64,000 nucleotides of DNA from Lingula anatina (lineage: Eukaryota; Brachiopoda; Lingulata; Lingulida; Lingulidae), in assembly GCF_001039355.2 (NCBI RefSeq), contig NW_019775553.1, positions 41,729 through 105,728 of the forward strand. Direction: 5' to 3'. Positions 1 to 12,754 of the stretch are shown here, one piece after another (position 1 is the stretch's first letter; every line of letters starts with the position of its first letter). A program made the position numbers and the translations under genes. The notes under the pieces were generated by a model. The model saw only the letters and a program-made list of their open reading frames with translations, was not told the origin of the DNA and ran no database searches.

Positions 1-1079
1 TTTATTTTTAATTAAAATTAATATTACCGAAATGAGTAAATGTCGTTTGCGTCATGTATCAATATTTGTGCGCATAATAGTACCTACGTTATAAACATTC
101 AGCAAAGATCTTTGGAAGGCCGCTATTTCGTCGTTTATATCAAATGAAAACTATCTGATACCCATCGTATCAATCATTATACCATGATAAGCGATTAGCA
201 TACTAATTTATGTCCCCAGTCATAATAACTTTAACAATTACAACAATCCTCCCTACTCTGCTTTTCGTTGCAAAAACAATTAGCCACAACTGTTTTAATA
301 TTAAAAGATATCAATAATAATGATAATTCCAAAATTTCAAAAGTACCTTTGGGGTACGAACTCCCGTCGGGTAGGTTACAACGTTTGCAACGACGTTAAC
401 CGTTATTCCACCAGTGCTATTACACTTTCACACCTATATCGACAGATCTGTATTGCCGCGCATGCCGAAGCTTTGCGGAAATTGCCGAAGGCTAGGAAAA
501 TTCTTCAAAATATATAATTTTATTACTTTTAATCAACTCTCTCACTGCCCTGAGGTATAATGGCTAAAACCTTTCAGTTGTCACCAGACTTTGTAATTTG
601 GGAGAAAAAAGTGAAACAGGAACTTCTGGTGATGAATAATAGATTATAGTGCTGCAAGGTCTTGTTTTCTATCCCTGATGTACGAGTAGCTTTTTTACAG
701 TTTCTATAATTCTCTTAACGTATGAAAATATGCAGGTTTTCTGATACAATAAGACTTTGATAAAATCAAAACCAATTTTACTTTTCAAGTCGGGAGTCGG
801 GATAAATATCGGCAAGGTGGAGATATTTCTCGCCGGCGCTTCCGCAACAGCAAGACTGAAGGACGCAAGTTACAAAGCGAAACATGTTTAGTCAAGTTAA
901 AGACTTAATTACCGGCCTAACAGCGGCGATAGTGACTCCCGCTGTGAGCGACTTGCGCTGTCTATCGTAATCCCCCTATCATTAACACTGTCGGGGGCAC
1001 ACGCACGTTCGCCGTGCGTGTGCTATTAAAGTGACCGGGGACTAAATAGCTACACGGTATTATATAATTAGGTGCTACA
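1..1079. other. CpG-rich non-coding stretch at the left edge
   Basis: No protein is recognised. CpG dinucleotides are clearly more frequent here, mainly at 350-480 and 780-1040, than in the next 9 kb. A 65-codon open frame at 320-517 resembles nothing I know and has no convincing splice context. The CpG contrast would suit a promoter region of a gene extending right or left of the edge, but no exon could be tied to it. The segment also carries a perfect short hairpin (997-1023). Confidence 0.4.
997..1023. repeat. perfect 11-bp inverted repeat with 5-nt loop
   Basis: Left arm GCACACGCACG (997-1007), loop TTCGC (1008-1012), right arm CGTGCGTGTGC (1013-1023). All 11 pairs match and the stem is GC-rich, so it would be very stable as RNA or as extruded DNA. 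No terminator or RNA gene can be assigned to it. Confidence 0.6.
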
Positions 1080-4000
1080 GGTTGGTAAAAATGGATGGAA
1101 CTATATGGTTCTTTCAGGAGCATTTTATGTTGCTGTGGTATTCTCATATTTCTCTTTGGTATCTATACTTGTATGGCAAGCAGCCAGGGTATTTTGTCTG
1201 CTCAACAAACATAAAATACCTCACTAATCATGAAAATGGCTGAAGCGTTCTTTACTTCAGGACATGGAAGAATATGAAAGATTGTTGTAAGATGATATAT
1301 TTCTTTATGTTACATTTGAACACAGTGCACCATGTACAGTATATGTGCTGCAGGTGTGAGAAAGGTGAGGTTTGGTTACTTGGTATTTACTCCACTTCAA
1401 ACTAAACTTATCAGTTATGTGTGAGTCTCTCAAATTGGTGTGTTTTCAATAATATATGAAAAAGAAGGCTTGAAAATTATGAAAACTTAAGGTGATTTCA
1501 TATTATGATGTATGATTTTATTACCAACTTAAAAATGAGTTGGTATAAATGAGCTGTTTCTGCTGTTTGAAATGTTTGAGTGAATACTATGTAGAGTGAA
1601 TGCCTCCACCAGAGGGCAGCTAGCCTCTGCCAGGACAGGCTTCAGATGCCTGGACGGCTCGTTCCCCATCTGTGTAATTTAAGATGCCTGAAAGAAACAA
1701 AATACTACCAACTATCTTATGATGTGACAAATCATAAAATGGTTGTAGTTTCAATAGTGAAGGCTAGACTGAAGTGGTTTAAGAACATTTGATCTGATGA
1801 ACCATGGAAATTTTGTTCTTTTTGCAAAATATTCTTGACTTCTCAGGGATGAAATGATATTAATTAATAATGATTCAGATTTATTTTTTGCAAGTATTAA
1901 AACTCATTAAAACACAATTGATAGAAGATGTGACAAAATTTTTGAAAATCATTTTATGGGTTTAGTGTAAGAGCTCTGCTTAAATTGGAGGTGGATGTCG
2001 TAAGTTTCTGAAAGTTGGACATTGGAAGAGGGGCTGTCTGCATAAAACAACATTTATATGTTAATTTCACTTTGAACTGCCTCTGTAATCTAATTTATAG
2101 TGATTGAAATTTAACGATGTGTCCAGTTGGTGACCTTAAAATGAAATTTTAAAAAAATTGTAGATCAATTAAGTCTTTTGTGGAAGCACATGTTCTGTTT
2201 ATTTGGTAAGATTGTTCATCATGTGAGCAGGCTCACTTTTCTGCCTTGACTAACTAATGGAAAATGAGAAGAATTTACTCCCTAGAGTCTGATCAGGTAT
2301 TTTCTATCATTGCTTTGTCCAATATAAGTTTAGTGTAAGATTGATGTGCAGCAATTGGATGTACAACCAAACGAAGGATTTCCTGAACAACTGCTACAAT
2401 TATGTTTTTTTCCCATTCTGTAGATAATAGCAAAAAAGGACACATGGTGGGAGTTATTTTTGCTCGAAAAAATGAGAAAATAGATGCACTGGGCTTTAAG
2501 ATGTTGACAGCATTAATTGAAAACCTATTGAAGACCCCAGTTGGCCAGCCAGAGATCTGTGTCTGGGGGAAATGAGAGAAAGAACAATTGAAAGGAAAAA
2601 CATCCATCTATTAATAGGAACTCTGGCTTTTGTCAGTACATTTGACAAGAGTAACGAACGTATTTTTATTTCTATATGTCATGTTAAACTGCATCTGCTG
2701 AAAGATGTTTTTTTTTGTTTTGTGATTGTTTTGTAATTTATAGTAGTCAAACCTACACGCTAAAACAACTATAAATGTGCACTTATAGCACAGATAAAAA
2801 ATGGAGTTAGGTATGAATTATTGGGGTCTTGATTATATAATTTTTATGAATAAAAGTAATAAGAATAGATATGAAATCATGTATGAATAGTATCTTGAAA
2901 TAAAATGATTTCTGTTGCACCTAATAAAAAAATAATAATAGAAATGAAATCGTATATGAATAGGATCTTGAAATAAAACAATTTCTATTGCACCTGGTAA
3001 CTGGGTAGTAAATAATTGTGAGTGATTGAGGCCAACATTAAGGGAGTTATTTCTTTATGTTTCATAGAGGTAATTACTTGCCTCAATTAAGGTTGATGTA
3101 CTGTTTATGTGTTCAGTGTTGATCTTTGTGTGCATAGAAAAGTTCCCAACATTTATTTCTCCGCCTTGGTATGTGGCAAGTTATTTTGTGAACCCAAGCA
3201 AAATTCTGTGGCTCTTGGGATATGTCTACCTGGGGCACCCATTACCAATGAATGTACACTTATACTCCTGTACATCTCTGTGATGTTTGCAGGTACTCTG
3301 TTGTACTTATTGCTGATACACAATGATTGTTATGTACATAATTACTGGCTTCATTTAATGGGAATTTACTTAATGGTATTCATATGGAGATTAAAAAGTA
3401 AGACTTTTGGCATAAGTTTTTGGATGTTATACGAATGAAAAGCCCTGAAATTTTATTTTTGCAAATTGAGGTTACAAATGTGTTTTGTCCCTTGGAGGGG
3501 AAATAAAAAAATGTCCACGCACCCCTTGACCTTGATTAGCGAATAAGCCAAAGTAAATTAAGTACCCTGAGCAATTGCTGTGTAAGTTGCTTTCCCAGAT
3601 ACATAGAAGTGTCACTTTTCCACTAAGTTGTTGACAAGACTTTGATGCCGTCAATCACTCTGTTAATCTGAGTGCTCAAGTTGCTCCCACTTGACAGAAA
3701 TGGAAACCAGCAGATATGAGGTGTAAAGCCGTCAACAGCAATGGCAATGAGCAGATACTTAGTGTAAAGCAGTTAGCCGTGTAATTGTGGGCTCTAAGGT
3801 CCAGCATATTTGTCACAGGTCAGAGAGAAAAAGACATTATGACACTGTGACAGGCAATGACAGGCGTGGCAGTGAAAATATGTAGGAAAATGATGCCATC
3901 AGGGTGTAATCAGGCGGATACATTCTGCAGGAAGTAATCAAGAGGGGTGTAAAACTTTCTCTTCTCTCATATCTTCTGTAGTGGGTAAAGTGTTAAACCC

Positions 4001-6497
4001 TATTGACTAAAACAGGCTTGCTGTCATTGAATGATTTCAATTAAGTGCATTTTCACTTTTTCTGAAAATCTTAATTATTTATAAAAGATAATGTTGGCAT
4101 TAGATGTTGACAAGTAATCTGACAATTTCTGTGCATGTGGTTACAGCCTGATGAAATAGTATGAGTGTAATTAGATGAAAAATGTTAGTTTACCTGTTGA
4201 AATGAGTGGATTTTTCTGTGTGTGTGCTTCTCTATAAATGTGAAATTTCAGCAGTGGACAGAGAGCACAATTGAGATCCTTGTGTGTTAGTTGTCAAACT
4301 TTCAATTTGTTTGCAAAGCCACTATTTGCCAACAGATTATAAACAACTTGATACAGTTTAAACTTCTAGTGCACCTATTCAACATTAGATAAGGTGATAT
4401 AGTTCTTCTGGATAAATGAAGTGGAAGATTATATTTCTTCATTCACTGACTTTTTTATTTTTGAGAGCATTAGGAATTTATTAAATTTTAAAGCCCATAT
4501 TGAAGGCCATTCTTGAAATAAATATTCATCCACATTAACCAAGTTGAGTGGTCTATTTTTCTTTCCACAGGAAAATTTTATAAGCAATTTTCTTTAACAG
4601 TGTTCAATGTCCTACCACATCAGAATAAAATATCCATTTTGTTGCAGACGACAGCGATAGCAGCAGAGACAGGAAGTGGCGCTGGGGAGGCAGGCAGTGG
4701 TGTGAGTGAGGTGAGCAGCAGACAACTCAGTGAATAGTAGTATGTTTTCCCAGCTGCTTTGCTTGACTGCTTTTTAGGAAATGAACTTCCTGTCCGACTA
4801 AGTATATTCTCAGTGGACAATCCTAAAACTTGCCCCTAAAAAGGGTTTCTTTCTGAAAACATAGTATTAGCTTGGTACTGTGTATGGCATTTTGAATTTT
4901 ATTATTATAACATTGTAGAGACTGATTGTTTTTATTTAAAGACAATATTTTATCTTACAAAGTAACATGAAGTTATGTAAAGCCACTTCTGTCATTTAAA
5001 CAAATCTTCATATTCTTCAAAGCAATGGAAGTTTCAGAACCCTGATCAGTATTTGCAACCCTACTCGATCTTCATACCCACAAACTGCCCGTCTAAAAAA
5101 TCACATACATTAGTGCACATATTTTTGGACCCATAATCAGTTCATCCTTTTACTAATTATTGAATGTGTGTCTTTAACATTTTGTATTTATTTTTGTTTA
5201 TATAGAGTGAAAATAGCCTGCTTTTAGACAGGACGTGGCATTTACTTGTACAGTAGTGTGTAGGTTATTTATGTTTGCAGTGAAAGTTATGTCAATTCTG
5301 AATAGATGTTGCATTTTTTTAATGAGGTTATAGGTAAATAGTAACTAAAAATGAAATCAAAGGGAAAAAATAAAATTAGAAATTAAATTTGAAGCCTAGT
5401 AGAAATTAATGAAATGGATTTATTCCTTGATGTTAAGCTGTATCCTTTTCAGTTGCTCTCTCTGAGTTCATGGTTTTTAAATCATAATAATTCACAGCCT
5501 GCTGATGTCTGTTGGTGTATGCTATGCTCTTTTCAACGGCTACAACTATTAACATTTCTGTCTGCAGGCTCAGACAGATTGCTGTCATCTGGCTCATCTA
5601 ATCTTCTTTATCAAAAGAAAAAAGGCTTGAGAGGGAAATGATTGTTTGATGTGAAATAAATGGAAAAGGATTCTTGGGGTCTATGCAGTTTCCATTTCCT
5701 AGCGTATGGCTTTTAAATAGGTCTTGTAGTGGTGTTTTGTTGAAGTTTACAACTTTGACCAGCAATAAAGCAAGGTAGTGTTATTTAAAAGCATAAACGT
5801 TATTATCTTACATTGGCAGTACATCCTAAAGCAGTCGTATACAAATTCTGGAGGTTTAAAATAAACTGTTCAGTACACTAAATTTTTTTTAAAGTTCTGA
5901 ATAATTCTATAAACATTTTTCAGATTACGCAATTTTAAGAAAACTCCATAGCAGAAGTTGACTAGCAGTTTCATTTAAAATATTTCATGTGCTGTTTTAC
6001 CAAATAAAAATTAACTGATATCTAGCAAATTTGGATAACCTGAGTGTGAAAATTCTAACCTTTTTTCTGTGAGGAATGAAGGTTGCTGTAACTGCATTTT
6101 GTTTAAAGGATTCTGTCACCCTGTAAACTCCTCAGGTGTACCTGTAGTCATTAAAAACAAGTGGTTTGTAACATCCAGTCTGCCAGGGAAGAGAGATCAA
6201 TTTATATCATCTCCCTCTTACCTCGTACAGCAGTGCACAGTTGCCGTCTGTCAGTCTTTCAAGATTGCGGCTAGAGAGACTGAGAGTGAAGTTCAAAACA
6301 TCAAGCTGGAAGCTAATCTTTATTTCGGGGGAAAATTAACCCCTGGTCCAGGGAAACTGCCAGAGGTCATGATGTTATCATTGGTGACTGAAGATTGCAG
6401 ACTAGATATTGTTTTTTTGATGACCAAGAACATATTAGATTGTAAAAGCTTCTGCAATACCAGATAGGATTGTTTGAAGGTTAAATTGCCTTAACAT

Positions 6498-6499
6498 AT

Positions 6500-6534
<35 letters not shown>

Positions 6535-6536
6535 TT
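6498..6536. repeat. TTTA tetranucleotide microsatellite
   Basis: About nine tandem TTTA units, uninterrupted, ending in TTATTTT. Simple repeat in non-coding DNA. Confidence 0.9.
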
Positions 6537-6704
6537 ATTTTAAAAATATGCTGAGTGAACATTTTGTTTTGAAATTTATTCATTTGTGTTACAGATGTTC
6601 ACCAACACCTGATTGTATCAAATAAAGATTAACAAGTCCTTAATTATTAAGTTTAACATATTTAAAAAATTTGTAGGTATCGGTATGACATGTTGTTCAC
6701 AGAC

Positions 6705-6889
6705 GGGCAGATTTAGGCCGTCTTCTGGGTCTTTTGGAAGCCGGTTAGATTTTCAAGTTTACATTGATGGGTATTTATTTTTAGTTTACATTGATGGGTA
6801 TTTATTTTTTCTGTCGTAAGACGATCAAAAATGAAGAATGGATCAAGAAAGATAATTTGGAAGACTGTCAGAAAATATCTCTGAATCTG
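6705..6889 (+). repeat. dispersed repeat, copy 1 (related to ACAD8 3' UTR sequence)
   Basis: This stretch is homologous to the DNA just after the ACAD8 stop codon at 25306-25466 and 43342-43500. Shared words in the same order are GGGCAGAT, TTCAAGTTTACATTGATGG, TTTTTTCTGT and GATAATTTGGAAGACTGTCA. This copy also carries an internal tandem duplication of about 27 bp (AGTTTACATTGATGGGTATT twice, about 6754-6806). No reading frame is conserved among the copies. It is probably a fragment of an interspersed element. Its ends are not certain because divergence is gradual. Confidence 0.7.
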
Positions 6890-9800
6890 CCCCTGACACA
6901 AATCCTCAATAATTAACAGTCTCACATATTTCACAAATTTTATTGGTAGCAGTATAAAGTGTTGTTCATTTACACATGCAAACACATCACACCAAATTAA
7001 CTTAGTAAACTATGCTCAGTAAAGCAGTTCATGTGAGCAATAAAATTAAATGTGGTATGTAACTGTTTCACCATCATAAATAAAGACCTATTCCAAATTA
7101 TCTTAAAGAACGGGAAATAAATTGAATTCAGAATGTTAATCGCATGCACCCACACATGCATGCACACACACTCGCTCTTTATAACTGCCATAAATCATGT
7201 GTATATTTAAAGGTTCACTAGCAAATTGGATAGACAGCAGGTATGCTGAAGGCATAGTTACCTGTATTCCCCTCTGACAAATAACACCTGAGGTGGGAAG
7301 CACAGGCTTTACATTCTCAGCAAGGCAGGTGAATGCCTCCCCTGGGCTACTGGCTTGTACACTGTGTGGACAAGTATGGATTGTGAACTTAGCTCAGTTC
7401 TCCCAGTTGGCTATGCTGCACTGGGAACAGTTACTTCTCTAACAAAACCAGGAAATGCACACTTTAATTGAATAGAAATGAAAACTCAGAGTTCCAGCTT
7501 GACAGATATCACATGCCCATGCTAAGTCAGATTAACCAGACTGTCATCCTCTCTACTCTTTACTATTTTCAGTGAGAGCAATCCTTTAATCCATCCCTTG
7601 CCAATTTTCCAAAATTCTCAAGAAAAAAGAACAATTCTTTACCAAAAATACAAAAAATCCTTTTAAAAAAATTATTAAATCAGTAATGATTTTTTCTTAG
7701 ACTTAAATAATAATTTTTCAGAAATACTGTCATGAAGTTCAGACTTCTGATTTTCAGTGAAGCACAATGCCATCTGTGTCATTGGTTTTGGCCATTCTCA
7801 TCTCAGATAAGATGATTGGGTATTATTTTTCTAAATCACTATTTACACATTGCAGAGCTTCACAGAGGACTGTAGGGGCTGACTTGCAATATAAATTTCT
7901 GAACTTTTTAAAACACCTTTGAAAAAAAAAAAGAAATAGATTATTCTTCTCAAAGGTAAGGGAAGTTGTATTACCACGATCCCTGGTTTCAGTGGTCAGG
8001 GCCAGAACTGACCATAAGCATGTATGAGAGGCAGTGGAGGGACATATTTTATGTTGGTCAGTGGCTCTCTTGTCATGGCTACTAAATCAGTGAATGTGTT
8101 TGCCGCTGAGGTGGTCAAGGGGTTAAAGCAACCACAGATGCCTTCAATACCTTTCTGTCAAACAAGGACTGCAGACAAGCTGTGTGATGTGCTCAAACCA
8201 ACAGAGCTAATAATTTGATTAGATTCTTTTCCAGGTTTATGAGAAGAAATTGCATCTGAAAATGCAAGTTGGATACATTTACTTCCAATTGAAATGATTT
8301 TTTCTCAGGAATTTCCTTTTCTTTATAATAAGTATGTTTGAATATGGCATTTTTCACCATTTAATGAAATTATTCAGGCATTTAAAATAGTTGTATTTTG
8401 AGTTGAAAAACAATAGAACAAATACCCAAAGCCTCAGTTTCCTTCTGTGACAGGTGCTAGATATGTCTGTTGCTTCTTATTCAGAGAAACCACATGAATG
8501 TACAGACGTAGTGTAGTCAACTAATATAAGTATACATGCAGTCAGTCTGAGATGGCTGAATCCAGTAAATTATCAGTTGATCAGAATTAGGTTGAAGTTT
8601 GTTAGAAACAAGAGAACTCTGCAGGAGGTGATCTTATCTCATAATAGAAGTCTGCATAGATGGAGAAGAAAAAATACTTTCATTTCTGGTCTAGGGGTTA
8701 GATTATGTACAGGGCACTGCTACATGTTGGGCAGGTGTGTGTGGGTGCGTGTGTTTGCATGCCCACATGTGTATGCATGTCAGTGCATGTGTGTGTGTGC
8801 TAGGGATATAGGCAAGTGGGTTTAATGGGGATAAATTAGATTGACCATGATATCGATATTGGTCTTGGATTTCAGAAATTTGATTACAGTTTTAGCTTGT
8901 AGTTTCATATAATAGTTTAACTGTCACAAAGTAAATATTTGCTTTCAAAGGAAGCTGAGTATAAATGTGTATCTTAAGCTAATAAGTCTTGAGGAAGAAT
9001 AAACTAGTAAGTACTAAGTAAGTAAGTGTATTATTTGCACTGTGAGAAAAAGATGCTTACGGCAACAATTTATGAACACAATATAAATTTTGTCATCATT
9101 GATGATTTTTGATCTTAAAAATCAAGTGATCATCACTGACTGGTGTACCTATTCTAGTCTAGTAAATGTTGGTTGATAGAAGATGTTGGCAGTGAGATTT
9201 CTTATTTTGATCATTTCTATTAATCTCCTCTTGAATCTGGAAAGCAGTCTACCTGCTGATGGACAAAAGCACATGCTTAATTCCCCAGCAGTGCCTACAG
9301 ATTGTTTTATCAGCAAATATAGATTAAAAGACCAAGTTGTTTGTCTGTTTTGACTGAGCGCCCTTGTGCTTTTCAAACAAAAAAGAAGCTCATTCTAGTT
9401 TTGCCAAATGAATTTTACTATTTTAAGTAGTTTGATACAGTGTTGTTTTGCCTGTCCCCTTATCCCTGCATTACCAGAACACTCAAGCATGAGAGGTGTA
9501 TTATGGGAAGCCTCCCCCCCCCTCCTCTGTGACTTGGGGAAGCTACTTTGTTGCAGTAGCATTCCCTCTAATCCATTAAGCTAAAGGGTATCAGGAGATT
9601 AGTTGCAAAGCCTGTAATTGCCAGATTGGCTCAGTTTACCTGTGCATACCAAGGAATAGAAAAGTGTTCATCATACACTCCAACACTGAACACCTTTAGC
9701 TGCACCTTGTATTACTGCTACTTCCAAAGTTGTTTATTTACAATACCCAAAGTGGCTGTAATTAACAAAGAGTAAAAGGGGTTTGGCTTAAAAGGGAACA

Positions 9801-10446
9801 GGAGGCTTGCTATCTGACAAGGAGTGAAACCGAATTGGCCAGGAGTGTAACAAGGGTGATGACATCTCAACCCTTCTCAGAGGAGAGAATCTAAATATTA
9901 TGCTGGTCTGATTGTTGTAACACTGATCTTACACTCTGTGGGGACCAGGTGGTGAACACATTCACATTACCCTTCTCCACTGGTAGTTTGCTTTTGGAAC
10001 TTGTGTTAGGAGATTTAAACGACACAGAAAAAGAGACCTCACAAACTCCTGGGTCAATACATTTCAAGTTCAATTTTCCCTTTCTCACACAGATTTCTTA
10101 CAGTAGTTTTTCCATCTGTGCTTCACTATTGTTTTTGAGTAGCTACAGAACATGGCTTTTAACAGTTTTTGTTGGTGGGTCTTGGCATGTATTTGTCATG
10201 CTTCAAATTCAAAATGATAACAATGTCATGGTAAATCAACCCATTTTATTTTTAACATTTTGATTTTCTGATAAATTAAGACTGAGATCATTGACATTCT
10301 TTGGGCTGAAAACAGGAGGGCGTCATATGTTAATTAATACCTAAGTTTTCAGGCCTCTGAAACTAAAGTTCTGCAAATGCTTTTTGTTTGAATAAAATTT
10401 TTTTGTGTTTTTTCAGGCTTCCTCAAAACCCCAGGAGAACACGTAA

Positions 10447-10587
10447 ATGACAGAAGATACTGCAGCCACCATACTTACCCAGGTTAAGAACAGCAGTAGA
10501 GAAGGTGTAGAAAACTTGGCAGATACTTCAGGACATCTTCAGGCAGCATTTCTATCAATTTGTCAATCTCATCTGCTCAGAGGATAA
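10447..10587 (+). other. possible 46-residue small open reading frame
   Basis: An ATG at 10447 opens 46 codons ending in TAA at 10585-10587, just downstream of a good splice acceptor (T-rich tract then CAG at about 10415). The stop TAA directly precedes the ATG in frame, so this cannot be an internal exon continuing from upstream. The predicted peptide begins MTEDTAATIL and has an ordinary soluble composition, but I recognise no family. It could be the first coding segment of an unrecognised gene or chance. Weak. Confidence 0.12.
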
Positions 10588-11200
10588 CCGTTTATAAGAC
10601 ATGTTATACAGTGTGTATTGACATTGACTCCAAACGTTGGGTCAAAACCTTTCAGAACTTCTTTCAGTTCTCTTTGCTCAACGGCAAAATGACATCAAAA
10701 TACATAATGCCTGGGCATATTATTGAACATCGATTTAAATGTCTTTTCCAGCGTCGTGGAATGATGGACTAAATACCTGGATGCACTGATTATTGCAGAG
10801 ACCGATAGCAATATCTAGTCAACTATCACCTGTTTAACAAAAAGTCTTATGTGAGTTTTGAGGATAAATCCAACGCGAGTCTCATTGATAGACTGTATTA
10901 TAATATATTTATTGCCCCATTGGTAACTGATTTAAGTTGCTATTACGTTTTTGTGAAGGAGGAGTCGTTTGGTGATTTAGGTTCTATAATAGGCCCACAA
11001 TAACTGGAATTGACTGGAATATTTGTAATATTGTTTATATCAAGTTGTCAAATTTAATATGTTAAATTTCACGAACGGGCATGTTTGTGTTCATTTAAAA
11101 GGAGAAATTACGTTAAAGGCCAATGGCGTTTCAGATCATTGTTCACCTTTCCGTGTATTTTACATGCACGATAACTAATTTCCTTAGATTATTTAAAGTA

Positions 11201-11202
<2 letters not shown>

Positions 11203-11248
<46 letters not shown>
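11203..11248. repeat. AT dinucleotide microsatellite
   Basis: About 23 AT units without interruption, about 1.5 kb upstream of VGLL2 exon 1. The 10.6-12.7 kb stretch around it is non-coding and has ordinary CpG density. Confidence 0.92.
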
Positions 11249-11250
<2 letters not shown>

Positions 11251-12754
11251 CCAATAAAAGATTCGAAACGATTCAACAGAATTGTTTATTTTAGTCGAAA
11301 CTTTTACATTCCAAGCATTTTCTGTATTTACGATATAATTGAATGGAATATTTTGAATTCTGTTGACACGTATATTCTTAACTAAACTACTATAATGTGA
11401 TGCTTGTTGAGGAAAAAACAAATCGATTTTTTGCATTGTGTACCATAAGGTGACTTCGTTAACCATGAGAAAATTATAGATACGTCCAAGGTATATGTTT
11501 ACTGCCACTGCTAAAGAATGTCCCTCCTCTTTTAAGATAAACACATTTGCGCTTACGTAGATAAGATTGACACAAAATTCCAATAGACGAGAAATTAGAT
11601 GCATTTTTAAAGAAAGGGTAACAGCAATATAGAAACGACTAATATAAATGATTTAAACTTAATTCAGCTCAGTAGACACATACATCAGCACGTCTTTTAT
11701 GTTCTAAGGTAAGATGTAGCGGTGGTTAATGGGTGAACCTGTCTTCCCACGTGCTGCCAATTTGTTCCAGTTAACCACCGGTATGTTCCCCACAAGATAG
11801 AAGGAGAGGGTTCCAGACGGCTGGCCATCCATTGCGTAACATCAACTGATTAGTAACGCATCGGTATCACGAAATCCGTGGACCAACGTGGTTCCGTGCG
11901 GATCACTTTAATTCATTCGGTGTCGAGTCTCTTTTTTTTTCCTTACTTTTTTTCCCCTGGTGTTTCATTTATCCGTTAATAGAAATCTAGGCATAAATTC
12001 CGCTAATATGTTCATTAAGACGATCGTATTAGCATCTGACGTTTTAGACATATCTTTCCTTTATCGAAAAAGTTGTGACTTTAAATTTGTCATGTAATAT
12101 TTGCCGTCAGAAGCAAATATCCTGTGTTTGTTTTTTTCCCTGTAAATGAAATAATACCCCCAAATAAAGGTGATAAAACGAAGATGCTCAGCGCAGAAAC
12201 TGCTGTATAATTGAAGTGACGAATTATAAAAGTAAGAAAGGGATAAATTATCAGGGAATTTCAAATTTAGAGTAATACTTTTGAAAAAAACTTGATGCTG
12301 GGTCTCCTTTATGTACATACGTTTCACAGACAAAAGGGAACGCGAAACTGATTGCTGATCTTAGCATGCCCGGTAGTTTCACTATAGGATTTCACGGATG
12401 GGAGAGAAGGGTGTGAGAAAGTCGCTGAATATTAAAAGGAGAGAGGGGTAACATTTTTCTTGTCTCCCAGTTCCCCTGGTGCTGCTTGCACTCACGGGGA
12501 GCGCAGGGAAGTACGGTAGCTGCGTTCGACAGTAGCAGTATCATATTGATTGGTGTGGAGCAGGTGATTGCGCCGACCAGGGCCTCCGGATCGGGTTCCT
12601 TTCTGTCAACACCAATGCACGGGCCCCTTCAACGCGATTACTGTTCGCTCCGCCCACAGGCAGCCAGCCTGCAGTTGGAAATAGACAGATCAGCTGGCAG
12701 AGAAGACTAGAAGAGGGAGATTCTGAAAAACCTCACTTGGAACTGCGTAGCAAC

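Larger units (their letters stand above)
1080..10400. other. CpG-poor, AT-rich tract without recognisable exons
   Basis: About 9.3 kb in which I recognise no protein. Open frames here are short, many start at GTG, and none has recognisable motifs. Islands of higher GC but still low CpG stand out at about 3660-3970, 6090-6390, 7210-7560, 8000-8200, 9480-9640 and 9780-9990. They contain possible factor-binding words: AGGTGT T-box half sites, TGACAGG and CACCTG words, and CATTCC (a TEAD core) at 9560-9565 four bases before TAATCC. They could be enhancers of the VGLL2 gene downstream, or lie inside introns of an unrecognised gene. The CpG loss points to past germline methylation, usual for transcribed gene bodies in invertebrates. 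Both readings are inference. Confidence 0.35.

Noticed and set aside
320-517. 65-codon frame near the left edge
   Set aside because: Too short, no recognised similarity, no splice or promoter support.
3109-3438. 109-codon hydrophobic open frame
   Set aside because: Starts at GTG, composition follows the T-rich DNA, and there are no family features.
6069-6467. 132-codon open frame
   Set aside because: Starts at GTG, no recognisable motif, no homologue recalled. More likely a GC-richer non-coding island.
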